Shown: positions 18,323-29,100, numbered from the stretch's first letter. The stretch: 46,231 nucleotides of DNA from Clostridiales bacterium GWB2_37_7 (GCA_001797185.1 MGOS01000053.1:1-46231); one strand, 5' to 3'. A program made the numbers and translations. Notes: generated by a model not told the origin, from the sequence alone.

Positions 18323-21300
18323 ATGAAGCGCTTGACTATAAGAGGCAGACTTATAGCTGCCTTGCTAATTTTTACGACGATATTTACAAGCTTTGGGATA
18401 TTTACAATTGTAAAGATTAGGGAATTGGAAAGTGTGACAACTAGCATATATGATGATCCTTTGAAGGTCTCTTCAGCGGCAATAGAAGCTAGGGTAAATA
18501 TTATTAAAATGCAAGCACAGATAAAGGACATATTGCTTCTCACAGATCATAAGTTAATTCGAGAAAAAGATTTGCAGCGTATTATCTTGATGAACAGAAT
18601 ATATGAAAATCTTGATAATATTAGAGACCATTCTACATATGGAGAATCCCTGGATTTGGAAATTAAAACCAGAAAAAGCTTTATGAAATGGCACCAAAAC
18701 CATGAGTTGATGCTGAATGAAATGCTCTACGGAAATATGGATAAAGCCAAGGAAATAAGTATATACAATATGGAGCTGATAGATCATATAGAAGTAAACC
18801 TCAGCAAAATTGACAGCAATGCAAAACTTAGAGCAGCAGAATTGGTACAACAAGCTAATCGTGTTCAAAAAGATTTGGAGATTATGCTAATTGTACTAAA
18901 TATAGGATTGGTCGCATTTTTTACGATACTATTTACCTTTGTAATCAGGAGCATCGTTACGTCTATAAATAAACTGCAAAATATCATGAATGAAAGTGCA
19001 GTAACCGGTGTGTTGAGACCCGCGGAAATGGAAGGCGACAATGAAATTGCAGGGATTGCAAAACACTACAATGCATTAATACAAAAGCTACGAAATCAGT
19101 TTTGGTTAAAGGATGGCCAGAACTTGCTTAACCAGGAGATATCAGCGGCATCTGGCTTAAAGGATATGACGCAACGCTCCTTAAACTATATAGTTAAAAA
19201 CCTAGGAGCTGGTAAAGGGGCCTTATACCTATATAATGAGAATAACAAGCTTCTGGAGCTTCATTCATCTTATGCATATACAGAAAAGGAGCTGAGGTTT
19301 GGAAGCTATGTTTTGGGGGAGGGAATAATAGGTCAAGTTGGATTGGATGGAACCCCTATTTATATGGAGAATATTAGAGATTATGAAGGCTATATTACTA
19401 CAGGGGTAACCCTGGAAGCTGCTATCAGCATATATGCCTTTCCTTTGCTATTTGAGGATAAGCTGCATGGAGTAATTGAGCTGGCATCCTTCGAGGGTTT
19501 TGATGAATTGAAACGGGAGTTCTTGAGAGAAGCAGGAGTTATTATAGCAGCCAACATATATTCGGAGATTCAAAATCAGAAGGTTAAGAACCTATTAAAA
19601 ATATCGGAAAAAGCGCAGATGGAAGCAAGATATAGTGCGAGCCAACTCCTTAGAACAAATCAAATACTAGAGGAGCAGCAGCTTCGTTTGCAGCAGCAAA
19701 GTGAGGAATTACAGCAAACTAATTCTGAGCTGGAGGAGCAGCAGCAGCTTTTACAGCAACAAAGTGAAGAGCTGCAGCAGACAAATATGCAATTGGAAGA
19801 GCAGCAAATGTTGATGGAGGAACAAGCAAAACTGCTTAACATAAAAAATCAGCAGATGGAATCCTCCGGTCTTGAGCTTTTGAGGCACTCAAGACAGTTG
19901 GAGGCAGCAAATAAATATAAGTCTCAATTCCTTGCAAATATGTCTCATGAACTTCGTACGCCTTTGAACTCAATCATACTGCTTTCAAGACTTCTTATGA
20001 AAAATGAAAACAAACAATTGAGCAAGCATGAACTTGTAAAGCTAGAGGTTATATATGGATCGGGGCAGGAACTTTTGAGACTGATAAACGATGTATTAGA
20101 CTTATCAAAAATTGAAGCGGGCAAGATGGACGTCAACAATGAAGAGTTTCACACAAGAGATCTACTCAAGGAGCTTAAGCATATGTTTGATGGAGAGGCT
20201 CAAGAAAGAGAGATAAAGCTTCAATGCAAAGACTATGTAAATGATAAGGTTAATGGAGATTACAACAAAACCGCACAGATTGCTAGAAACTTAATTTCAA
20301 ATGCCATCAAGTTTACAAGTGAAGGCAATGTGAGCATTGATATAAGGCCACATGAAAGCAATGACATAAAAATTATAATAACTGATACAGGAATAGGAAT
20401 ATCAAAAGAGAATATTAACAAAATATTTGAAGAATTTCAACAAGGAGACGGCTCTATCTCAAGAAAATACGGTGGAACAGGCTTGGGACTGTCTATCTCA
20501 AAGAAATTAGCGGAAGTAATAAATGGAGAAATACTTGTTGAGAGTGAAGAGGGCAAGGGCAGCAGCTTCTCTCTGCTATTAAGAAATGTGAAGAAATCTT
20601 CAGATACTAAGACAGATGAATTAATGCTTGTAAGTAAATCAACGGATGAAGCTGCTGCTGCAAACGATGCGAAAAAGGTGATATTGATTATAGAGGAGGA
20701 TGTTGTTTTTGCGAACTATATCAAGGGGATTAATGATAGCATGGGCTTTTCAACTGTTATAGCAGCTACGGGTAGAGAGGGTCTTGATAGAGTAAGCAGC
20801 ACTAGAATAGACGCGATATTATTGGACTTGGTATTGTCGGATATCAGTGGAATAGAGGTTCTGCGAGAAATCAGAAGTACACAAGAGTTAAGAAATATAC
20901 CAGTACATATTGTATCGCCGAGGGATAGAAGCAATCTGCCTCAAAAAATGGGTGCTGTGGGTTGCAAGCAAAAGCCTTTAGGAAAAGAAGAAATTTCTGA
21001 AATTATATCAGGGATGGTAAATATAAAAACAAAATCGCCAAAAAGATTATTGATTGTTGAAGACAACGAGAAACAGCGGAATGCAATGAAAGAGCTATTG
21101 GAGGGTGTAGATACCATTGTAGAAACAGCAGATACGGAGGAGCTTGCCAAATCCCGAATTGAACAAAACGATTACCATGCGATCATACTTGATCTGGAAT
21201 TAGCATCAGGCAATGGTGCAAATATATGCAAATTCATGGCAATGAAGGAATATGAGATACCTGTAATTGTTTATACCGGTAAGGATTTAACAGTAGAACA

Positions 21301-21835
21301 AGAAAAGGAAATAAAAAAATATGCTGACAGCATAATAATAAAAACTGCCAATTCTGATGATCGTTTATTGGATGAGGTAACCTTGTTTCTACACAAGATA
21401 AAGAAAAATAATCCTACGCCACACTATCTTATTTCCAAAACGAATAAACAGCATGCCTTAACTTTAGAAAACAAAAAAATTCTTATTGCAGATGATGATG
21501 CAAGAAACATATTTGTCTTAGCATCTGCATTGGAGGACTTTGGAGCAGAAATATTGGAGACTGAAAACGGGAAGGAAGCCTTAGAAATATTGGAACATCA
21601 GCAAGTAGACATGGTTCTTATGGATATAATGATGCCGGTAATGGATGGGTATCAAGCCATAAAAGCAATCAGAAACAATGAAAAATACAATAACATTCCT
21701 ATTATAGCAATTACAGCTAAGTCATTGAAGGATGATAGAGACAAGTGCATAGCTGCTGGAGCAAATGACTATATATCTAAACCCGTGGACTACGATACAT
21801 TGGTGAGATTAATAAAAGCATGGATAAGCAAATAG
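18323..21835 (+). CDS. Hybrid sensor histidine kinase: TM sensor, HAMP-like, GAF, Q-rich coiled coil, HisKA-HATPase, three receiver domains
   Basis: FLANMSHELRTPLNS, DTGIGIS, GGTGLGLSISKKLAEV; three REC units with phospho-Asp contexts LLDLVL, ILDLEL, LMDIMMP. Confidence 0.9.
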   Translation: MKRLTIRGRLIAALLIFTTIFTSFGIFTIVKIRELESVTTSIYDDPLKVSSAAIEARVNIIKMQAQIKDILLLTDHKLIREKDLQRIILMNRIYENLDNIRDHSTYGESLDLEIKTRKSFMKWHQNHELMLNEMLYGNMDKAKEISIYNMELIDHIEVNLSKIDSNAKLRAAELVQQANRVQKDLEIMLIVLNIGLVAFFTILFTFVIRSIVTSINKLQNIMNESAVTGVLRPAEMEGDNEIAGIAKHYNALIQKLRNQFWLKDGQNLLNQEISAASGLKDMTQRSLNYIVKNLGAGKGALYLYNENNKLLELHSSYAYTEKELRFGSYVLGEGIIGQVGLDGTPIYMENIRDYEGYITTGVTLEAAISIYAFPLLFEDKLHGVIELASFEGFDELKREFLREAGVIIAANIYSEIQNQKVKNLLKISEKAQMEARYSASQLLRTNQILEEQQLRLQQQSEELQQTNSELEEQQQLLQQQSEELQQTNMQLEEQQMLMEEQAKLLNIKNQQMESSGLELLRHSRQLEAANKYKSQFLANMSHELRTPLNSIILLSRLLMKNENKQLSKHELVKLEVIYGSGQELLRLINDVLDLSKIEAGKMDVNNEEFHTRDLLKELKHMFDGEAQEREIKLQCKDYVNDKVNGDYNKTAQIARNLISNAIKFTSEGNVSIDIRPHESNDIKIIITDTGIGISKENINKIFEEFQQGDGSISRKYGGTGLGLSISKKLAEVINGEILVESEEGKGSSFSLLLRNVKKSSDTKTDELMLVSKSTDEAAAANDAKKVILIIEEDVVFANYIKGINDSMGFSTVIAATGREGLDRVSSTRIDAILLDLVLSDISGIEVLREIRSTQELRNIPVHIVSPRDRSNLPQKMGAVGCKQKPLGKEEISEIISGMVNIKTKSPKRLLIVEDNEKQRNAMKELLEGVDTIVETADTEELAKSRIEQNDYHAIILDLELASGNGANICKFMAMKEYEIPVIVYTGKDLTVEQEKEIKKYADSIIIKTANSDDRLLDEVTLFLHKIKKNNPTPHYLISKTNKQHALTLENKKILIADDDARNIFVLASALEDFGAEILETENGKEALEILEHQQVDMVLMDIMMPVMDGYQAIKAIRNNEKYNNIPIIAITAKSLKDDRDKCIAAGANDYISKPVDYDTLVRLIKAWISK
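19670..19858 (+). repeat. Three 21-aa (63-bp) tandem coiled-coil repeats in the linker before the kinase
   Basis: LEEQQLRLQQQSEELQQTNSE / LEEQQQLLQQQSEELQQTNMQ / LEEQQMLMEEQAKLLNIKNQQ. Confidence 0.85.
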
Positions 21836-21852
21836 AAGAAAAGGATTTAAAC

Positions 21853-22986
21853 ATGAAAATAAATCTATATTATGACGCAGAAAATATTTGCCATTTAACT
21901 GTTATGGGAGAAATCGAGAGCCTTTGTGAGGAGAAATACTTTCTAGAGTTGATAGAAGAGGTTAAATCTAAGATTTTACATATCACCTTTCTGGATGCGA
22001 GTATCCTTGGAAACAGGATTATAGAATCCCTTTATCAGCTTCAACAAAAAGATAGCCTAAAGTTGTTTATACTAAAAGCATATTTGTTTTCATATTTGTA
22101 TAGTTTGGGAATACAAAGTAAATTTATCACCAGTAAATCCTTAATAGAAAACAATACTGAGAAGCCTTACAATACGGAGAAAGAAGATGTAAAGCAGTTT
22201 TTGGAAGATATAAAAGAGCGTTATGGTTATGACTATACATTGTATCAAATCGAAAGCATTATCCGAAGAATACAAGCATGTATGCTGAAGGAAAATGTTA
22301 AAAGCTTTGGACAATTCCGACGAGCAATCTTACAAAACGAGCAATTGTTTGAGCAGCTGTTTTTACATTTTTCGGTGAATACAACAGAGTTTTTTAGAAA
22401 TCCTGAGGTATTTTATGAAATAAGAAGTAAAATTGTGCCTTACTTAAGTACTTATCCTCATATAAAGATATGGTGTGCAGGTTGTTCAACAGGGCAGGAA
22501 CCATATTCTTTAGCGATATTGTTAAATGAAACAGGACTCCTAAAAAAAACACAAATATATGCAACAGATATAAATCCCTACGTAATTGAGGAAGCCAAAA
22601 ATGGCTTATATCCTTTAAAGAGCTTGGAAAAGAATATTAAGAACTATAGACAATCCGGAGCAAATGGCAGCTTTATGGATAGCTTTACAGTTAAGGGTGA
22701 GTATATGGAGATAAATGATAATCTAAAGGAAAAAATACTGTTTTTTCAACATAGTTTGGGTGGAAATGGTATATTAAATGAATTTCAGCTTATTATGTGT
22801 AGGAATGTCTTGATATATTTTACCCCATTGCTTCAGAGGATAGTGCTTAAAAATTTCGCGAACTCTTTGGATTGCAATGGCTTTCTGGTGCTGGGAAAAA
22901 GTGAGGGCATACTGCAAAATAATGGGCATGAATTTTTCAATGATTTTAATAAGTCTTATAAGTTATACAAGAAAATAGAAAAATAA
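21853..22986 (+). CDS. CheR-type methyltransferase with an additional ~95-aa N-terminal STAS-like domain
   Basis: Catalytic region SVNTTEFFRNPEVF, IWCAGCSTGQEPYSLAILL, IYATDINPYVIEEAKNGLYP, LIMCRNVLIYF; alternative upstream ATG at 21820 overlaps the kinase stop. Confidence 0.88.
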   Translation: MKINLYYDAENICHLTVMGEIESLCEEKYFLELIEEVKSKILHITFLDASILGNRIIESLYQLQQKDSLKLFILKAYLFSYLYSLGIQSKFITSKSLIENNTEKPYNTEKEDVKQFLEDIKERYGYDYTLYQIESIIRRIQACMLKENVKSFGQFRRAILQNEQLFEQLFLHFSVNTTEFFRNPEVFYEIRSKIVPYLSTYPHIKIWCAGCSTGQEPYSLAILLNETGLLKKTQIYATDINPYVIEEAKNGLYPLKSLEKNIKNYRQSGANGSFMDSFTVKGEYMEINDNLKEKILFFQHSLGGNGILNEFQLIMCRNVLIYFTPLLQRIVLKNFANSLDCNGFLVLGKSEGILQNNGHEFFNDFNKSYKLYKKIEK

Positions 22987-23019
22987 GCAAAGGCTCTATG
23001 AGAACCTTTGCTTATTTTT
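22984..23019 (+). terminator. Rho-independent terminator overlapping the stop codon of the CheR gene
   Basis: TAAGCAAAGG ... CCTTTGCTTA followed by TTTTT. Confidence 0.75.
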
Positions 23020-23316
23020 CTAACTCAACAGACTAAAAAATTTCTACAGGCAGCTTTGAGATAAATGTGAAGATCCTTATACCCAATTGTGAAACATCCT
23101 GTGGAACATAAGGTTTATAAAAGAGCTGCTTACAAAATCTATTTGGTTATTATTAACATAAAGTATAAAGCAGATATTAACATAAAAAATCACTGAATAT
23201 GTACTTTGTACCTTGTATTTCCTATTAAAAAATAATAAAAAAGTTTTATGTGAATATTCCATTAAATATATTTTAATGTTATGATGAACTTGATTACTAT
23301 TTGGGGGGTGCTGTTG

Positions 23317-25587
23317 ATGTTTTCATTTAAGAATAGAAATCAGGGTCTTATAAGTCCTAGGATGTCTATAATCGCCCAATTCATTTCCATGCTTTTAATT
23401 TCAATTGTTGTAGCTTTGTTGGTACAGCAAAACTGGATTAAAAACCTCAACCTATATCATACAGTTCTTGAATTAGCTGGTATTTTTATTGCGCTTGCAA
23501 TCTTTATTTCAGTTTGGTTTACCTATGATAAATGCCAGGACGGCAGCTATATTCTAGGATTTGGATATCTAGCAGCAGCCATTTTTAGTGCCTTTCATGT
23601 CTATTATTATGTAAAGTTTGATCCAACAGCTATAACTTATTTAGATCTTTCTGCAAGGTTTTGGATTTTGGGTAGACTGGCAGAGTCGATAACGATTTTA
23701 TTAGCAGTAAGCTTCTGTAGAATCTTTGTTTCAAAGTACTTAAATCTGTTGATTACCTTGGCAGTAGCTGTTGGGGTATCGTATTTTGTGGTAGTTTATA
23801 ACAATATGTTGCCACTGCTAATGACAGCAGAAGGAGACACTCCCTCAAGGATATTTATTGGATATATGATTATTGTTATAAATGTCATCAGCTTGTGGGG
23901 TATGAGAGATAAATTGCATGACAAAGGTAAAATAACATATAGATATATATTTGTATCTCTTTTGTTGAGTATTAGTGCAGAAATTTGCCTTATATTATAT
24001 AGCTTGATAAACAATTTTATAGGGTCTGTTGGGCAAATATTGAAGGTTATATCTTATTTTTATTTATTTAAGGGTATATATATCAGTACAATAATATTTC
24101 CTTATGATGAGCTGGCGCTAAAGAATAAAAATATGGAAGCAGTAAATGCAAAGTTAAGTAAAATGAGCAGTACAATGAAGGATATGCTAGATGCGTTGCC
24201 CATTGCTGTGCAGAAATATGACAGTAAAGGCAGGCTAAAATACACAAATAAGAAGTTCGAAGAGCTGCTTCAATGTGATAGAAAACAATTGGAGAACTTA
24301 TCAGTGTTGGATGTAGCAAATATGTTTGCAATGGATATTTATGATGAGAATACACTAGAAGCACAGTTAAGCAAGTGTCGTACAACTAATGTCATTGAAT
24401 CTTTTAGAACATTAAAGGGTGAAACGAAACAATTATCTGTAAAATCTCAGAGCATAAGAAATGGGACTTTGCTTATGTTTAGCGACGCAAAAAAAGAGCA
24501 GGAGCTTCAGAATCTTAATATACAGGCAGAAACAATATTGAACGCCATCAACAATGGCATAATGATGATTAATGAGAGCAGGAAGATTATACTATTTAAT
24601 AAAGTTTTTGAAGATATCTATGAAATTGATAAGAAACAGATAATAGGTAGGGACATAGATTACTTAAACCAACAGACTAGCTTTGAAGCCAAGCAGCTGC
24701 CTGATAAAATGCTAAATGAGAGCATGTCAAGCCAAGCATTTGATGTTACAATCACATCCTTTAAGGGCAACAAAAAGGAGCTGAACTTCTGTGTATCTCC
24801 AATTAAAAATTTAGTGGGAGATATTATTGGAGAAATTACCATAGGGACTGATGAAACAGAAAATAAAAAAGAACAAAAAAGGATCATGCAACAAGAAAAA
24901 CTGGCACTACTAGGGCAAATGGGTGCTGGAATAGTTCATGAAACAAGGAATTTTCTTACAACTATAAAAGGAAGATGTCAGCTTATTGATATGCATACGA
25001 CAGATGAAGTTATCAAGAAACACTCAAGTAAAATAAATAGTGATGTAGAAGAGGTCAATAGAATAATGAGTGAGTTCCTATTTTTATCTAAGCCAAGGGA
25101 AATTGATCTCGTAGAGGTTTCTATACATGATGTTTTTGAGTCCATCAAAGGTATGGTGGAGGCTTCATCCTTGATAAGAGGAGTAAAGTTTGAGCTTATA
25201 CTGTGTGATGATGATAGATATCTGTTGTGCGATGAGTCACAATTAAAACAAGTGATGCTCAATATTTGCAAGAATGGTATTGATGCCATGACGAACCAGC
25301 CAAATGCTAAGCTAGTAGTAGAAACATACATAAATGAAAAAAATAATGAAGTAAATATAAGTATAAAGGATAATGGTAGGGGCATTGAGAAGGAAGAGCT
25401 AAATAAGATAGGGACACCCTTCTTTACTACTAAGAGAACAGGAACAGGACTAGGCTTAAGTGTATGCTATAAAATAATCAGAGACCACGGGGGTAGAATA
25501 GATGTGCAAAGTGAGTTGGGAAAGGGCACTTCTTTTACCATTATATTGCCCTGCATTGAATATGAAGAGCAAGAGGAAATCATATAG
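23317..25587 (+). CDS. Membrane sensor histidine kinase, multi-TM N-terminal sensor (MASE3-like) plus PAS
   Basis: 7-8 hydrophobic segments, PAS-like regions, H-box GAGIVHETRNFLTTIKGR, KDNGRGI, GTGLGLSVCYKIIRDHGG. Confidence 0.85.
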   Translation: MFSFKNRNQGLISPRMSIIAQFISMLLISIVVALLVQQNWIKNLNLYHTVLELAGIFIALAIFISVWFTYDKCQDGSYILGFGYLAAAIFSAFHVYYYVKFDPTAITYLDLSARFWILGRLAESITILLAVSFCRIFVSKYLNLLITLAVAVGVSYFVVVYNNMLPLLMTAEGDTPSRIFIGYMIIVINVISLWGMRDKLHDKGKITYRYIFVSLLLSISAEICLILYSLINNFIGSVGQILKVISYFYLFKGIYISTIIFPYDELALKNKNMEAVNAKLSKMSSTMKDMLDALPIAVQKYDSKGRLKYTNKKFEELLQCDRKQLENLSVLDVANMFAMDIYDENTLEAQLSKCRTTNVIESFRTLKGETKQLSVKSQSIRNGTLLMFSDAKKEQELQNLNIQAETILNAINNGIMMINESRKIILFNKVFEDIYEIDKKQIIGRDIDYLNQQTSFEAKQLPDKMLNESMSSQAFDVTITSFKGNKKELNFCVSPIKNLVGDIIGEITIGTDETENKKEQKRIMQQEKLALLGQMGAGIVHETRNFLTTIKGRCQLIDMHTTDEVIKKHSSKINSDVEEVNRIMSEFLFLSKPREIDLVEVSIHDVFESIKGMVEASSLIRGVKFELILCDDDRYLLCDESQLKQVMLNICKNGIDAMTNQPNAKLVVETYINEKNNEVNISIKDNGRGIEKEELNKIGTPFFTTKRTGTGLGLSVCYKIIRDHGGRIDVQSELGKGTSFTIILPCIEYEEQEEII

Positions 25588-25819
25588 CATGCAGTTTTTG
25601 GGATGGATGCAGAGAAGTATATCATAAAGCGAATATAACGAGGCTGAGGAAAATTCCTTGGCATTTTTTTTGTAAATCATTACTTTACAATCAGGGGTTG
25701 TTTATTTATCATAAAGATATGGTAAATTATTCTTAAATATGTATATATTAGTAAGGTTGGCGTTGTAAAGCTTTGGTATAAATTGTGTAAGACTATAAAT
25801 TAGCTTTGGGGGAATTAGC

Positions 25820-28543
25820 ATGAAAGCAGTTGAACAGGTATACCAGGCTCTGCTTAAGCTAGAGCAGAAAATGAATAAAGGAGTCTCTGCCAATGAAATA
25901 AGCCAAGCAATAAACACAGATAGGGCTAATGTCAGCAGATATCTAAATCGCCTTTTTGATGAGAAGAGAGTGGAACGGTTAGAGGGAAGACCTGTATTGT
26001 TTTGCAGCAAAAAGCATAATCATCAAGCTATGCTTGTATTTGATGGCGAAAGCAGTCTTGATAAAGTAGCAGCGATACAATCCAGCCTCCAAGCACCTAT
26101 CCAGCAAGCAAAGGCAGCTATAATTTATCCTCCAAAAGGTCTGCACACTTTGTTATTGGGTGAGACTGGCGTAGGGAAGTCAATGTTCGCAGAATTGATG
26201 TATCAATTTGCAAAGGAGTCACTTACTGTTAAGGAGAACGCTCCGTTCATTCGTTTTAATTGTGCAGACTATGCAGAAAATCCTCAATTGCTTGTTTCAC
26301 AGATATTCGGAGTAAAAAAAGGTGCCTATACAGGAGCGGATAGAGATCGGGAAGGATTGATTGGGAAGGCTGACGGTGGATTCTTGTTTCTTGATGAGGT
26401 TCATAGGCTTTCGCCGCAAGGTCAGGAGATGCTTTTTACCTTTATTGATAAGGGAATATTTCGCCCTTTGGGTGAAACGGAAGAATCATATAGCTCAGAG
26501 GTCAGAATCATAGCAGCAACTACAGAACAACCACAATCATATCTATTAAATACCTTTACTCGCAGAATCCCTATGATAATAGAGCTTCCTTCCTTAAAAA
26601 ATAAGGATTTGACAGAACGATATCACCTTATAGAGCTTTTTATTAAGCAAGAGTCAAAGCGTATAGGCAAGAGTATAAATGCGGAAAAAAACGCGGTAAT
26701 CTCTTTTCTATTATATGATTGTCCCAACAATATAGGGCAGCTGAAAAGCGATATACAGCTAACTTGTGCCAAGTCCTTTATAAACTATAAAGCAAAAAAT
26801 GAAGACTCAATATTGATCACTTCTACAGATTTGCCTCAACATGTGCGCAAGGGCATGTTGATGATACATGAGCACCGAAACGATATTGAGTTTCTACTTA
26901 AAAGTAAAAGTCCAACAATTAAGTTTAGTGACCAACATGCAGAGAACTATGACACAATCACTGAATCAAAGATCAATGAGGATTTCTATGATATTATAGA
27001 ACACAAGCTGGAAACGCTAAAAAGCAGTGGTATGAAAAGTGAAGAAATAAGCTATGCCATTAATATGGGTATAGAAGCGCATTTCAAGAAATACTTGGGA
27101 GATATACCTGTTGTAATGCAAAGCAAGGATCTTAGAAACATAGTAGATCAAGAGATCCTGACAGTAGCAGAGAAAGTGTTGAAATTTGCAGAACAGAGCT
27201 TGGGAAGAGTATATGAAGAGAAAATACATATTGGCTTGGCTCTGCATTTACATGGTTTTGTAGAAAGAATAAAAAAGGGAGTAAAGATATATCATCCCAA
27301 GCTCAATATGATCAGAGTAGAATATCCGCAGGAATTTATGGCAGCCATGGAAGCCGCCAAAATACTTGATAGCAGCTTTGATATACATACACCTTTGGAT
27401 GAGATCGGATATATTGCCCTGTTCTTGTTTTCCAAGCCTTATGAGGTCTACAAACAAGAAAAAAGCATCGTAGGCGTGCTTGTGATGATGCATGGAAATT
27501 CAACAGCCGACAGCATGGTACAGTTATGTAATGCGATGATAGGAGTAAATCATGCCGTCGCTTTAGATATGCCCTTAGATATGAATCCAATGATTATGTA
27601 TGAATATGCCAAGGAAAAGGTAAGACAGATGGACATGGGAAGAGGGGTAATGCTGCTAGTGGATATGGGTTCTTTGACAAGCTTTGGGCAAATGCTGCAG
27701 GAGGAAACCGGAATAATAGTAAAAACAATAGATATGACAAGCACTGCCGTTGTTATTGATGTGTGCAGGAAGGCTGTGTTAGGCAGAGATATACATTATA
27801 TTTATGATAGTATAAAGCCTGCTAAAGCTTATCATTATGCAGAAAACACCCAGGAGAATAGCTATAAAAATAACATTATAATAACAGCCTGCTTTACGGG
27901 AGAAGGAGCATCTGAAAGACTAAAGTGTATTATTGAAGAGAGCTTAAAAACTGAAGCCATCAAAATAATACCTTTAAACATCATGAATAAAAAGGAATTT
28001 TTAGCCAAGATAGAGCAATGCAGAGAAGGGAATAAAATACTAGCAATAGTCAGCACTATAGACATTGATATGGAGGGTGTACCCTTTGTGTCGGCAGCAG
28101 AGATATTGACAGGAAATGGTCTTTGCAGAATAAGGGAGATCATTGATATCGAGAAAAATTATCTTAAGATCGCAAATTCCTTGAAAAGTCATATAAGGAT
28201 AGACAGCGAAGCTTTGGTAGAATGCCTTAGAGATACTTTGGCAGCATTTGAGAGCAGATTGGGTCTATATATAAAGGAAGAGGTCAAAATTGGTATTCTG
28301 CTGCACATGTGCTTCCTTCTTGACAAGTTAAAGAGCGGAGGTAAAGAGATCTTGTTTGAAGGGTTGCAGGATTTTAGGGAACTGTATACCAAAGAGCTTG
28401 CAATAGTAAGAGGCTGCATCAAGAGTATTGAATCAAAATATAAGGTGCAGATTGGAGAGCATGAGGAAGCATATATATGCAAGATGCTGCTGTCTAATGG
28501 AGATATGCTGCAAGAAATTGTTAAAAATAATAAGACTGTGTAG
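25820..28543 (+). CDS. LevR-type sigma-54-dependent activator with PRD and PTS EIIA/EIIB-like domains
   Basis: AAA+ domain: LLLGETGVGKS, GAYTGA (sigma-54 contact loop), GGFLFLDEVHRL; C-terminal PRD/PTS regions (GVLVMMHGNSTADSMVQL). Confidence 0.9.
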   Translation: MKAVEQVYQALLKLEQKMNKGVSANEISQAINTDRANVSRYLNRLFDEKRVERLEGRPVLFCSKKHNHQAMLVFDGESSLDKVAAIQSSLQAPIQQAKAAIIYPPKGLHTLLLGETGVGKSMFAELMYQFAKESLTVKENAPFIRFNCADYAENPQLLVSQIFGVKKGAYTGADRDREGLIGKADGGFLFLDEVHRLSPQGQEMLFTFIDKGIFRPLGETEESYSSEVRIIAATTEQPQSYLLNTFTRRIPMIIELPSLKNKDLTERYHLIELFIKQESKRIGKSINAEKNAVISFLLYDCPNNIGQLKSDIQLTCAKSFINYKAKNEDSILITSTDLPQHVRKGMLMIHEHRNDIEFLLKSKSPTIKFSDQHAENYDTITESKINEDFYDIIEHKLETLKSSGMKSEEISYAINMGIEAHFKKYLGDIPVVMQSKDLRNIVDQEILTVAEKVLKFAEQSLGRVYEEKIHIGLALHLHGFVERIKKGVKIYHPKLNMIRVEYPQEFMAAMEAAKILDSSFDIHTPLDEIGYIALFLFSKPYEVYKQEKSIVGVLVMMHGNSTADSMVQLCNAMIGVNHAVALDMPLDMNPMIMYEYAKEKVRQMDMGRGVMLLVDMGSLTSFGQMLQEETGIIVKTIDMTSTAVVIDVCRKAVLGRDIHYIYDSIKPAKAYHYAENTQENSYKNNIIITACFTGEGASERLKCIIEESLKTEAIKIIPLNIMNKKEFLAKIEQCREGNKILAIVSTIDIDMEGVPFVSAAEILTGNGLCRIREIIDIEKNYLKIANSLKSHIRIDSEALVECLRDTLAAFESRLGLYIKEEVKIGILLHMCFLLDKLKSGGKEILFEGLQDFRELYTKELAIVRGCIKSIESKYKVQIGEHEEAYICKMLLSNGDMLQEIVKNNKTV

Positions 28544-28561
28544 AGTGTGTAAAGTGTGTAA

Positions 28562-28598
28562 GGGAGTGTGCAAAGGAATTGCACACTCCCTTTTGTTT
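28562..28598 (+). terminator. Rho-independent terminator after the LevR-type gene
   Basis: GGGAGTGTGC-AAAGGAATT-GCACACTCCC followed by TTTTGTTT. Confidence 0.9.
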
Positions 28599-28691
28599 CT
28601 GTTATTGATAAGTTTTAAAAATAGATCCGTGAAATAGCATGAATGCAGCAATAGGGGCTGATTCATAAATATAAATTCCAGCTGTGCAATT

Positions 28692-28707
28692 TGGCATTAT
28701 ATTTGCT
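28692..28707 (+). promoter_or_regulatory. Sigma-54 (-24/-12) promoter for the PTS operon
   Basis: TGGCAT-TATAT-TTGCT, matches TGGCAY-N5-TTGCW; ~43 bp upstream of the HPr ATG and directly downstream of a sigma-54 activator gene. Confidence 0.85.
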
Positions 28708-28749
28708 GTACTGTAGTATGTAAAACATTTGAGAGGTGTGGATACTTAT

Positions 28750-29016
28750 ATGGAAAAATTAAATGTTATAGTGGAAAGCAAATGTGGACTGCATGCTAGA
28801 CCGGCCAGCCTGGTTGTAAGTACCGCAAACAAATTTTCTTCAAATATAACCCTTAAGAAGCAGGGCAGAGCTGCCAATGCAAAAAGTATTTTGGGGGTAT
28901 TGAGTATTGCTGCTGTAAATGGGGATGAGCTTGAGGTAATTGTAGAGGGGCAGGACGAAGCGGAGGCTGTCAGCGCCTTCAAGGACCTTTTTGGTAATCA
29001 ACTATTAAATGAGTAG
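28750..29016 (+). CDS. HPr family phosphocarrier protein
   Basis: CGLHARPASLVV (His site) and NAKSILGVLSI (Ser46-type site). Confidence 0.92.
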   Translation: MEKLNVIVESKCGLHARPASLVVSTANKFSSNITLKKQGRAANAKSILGVLSIAAVNGDELEVIVEGQDEAEAVSAFKDLFGNQLLNE

Positions 29017-29100
29017 CTTGATGAGGCTTATTTAAATTATGGGGGTGAGATGGGATTATTGCATTTTTAAGCATTAATTGTAAGAAGGAGCGTGTTCACC

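Noticed and set aside
19660-19842. Cys/Ser-rich minus-strand ORF (SSICCSSNCIFVCC...)
   Set aside because: Mirror of the CAG-rich coiled-coil repeat on the plus strand; no RBS context, no family signal.
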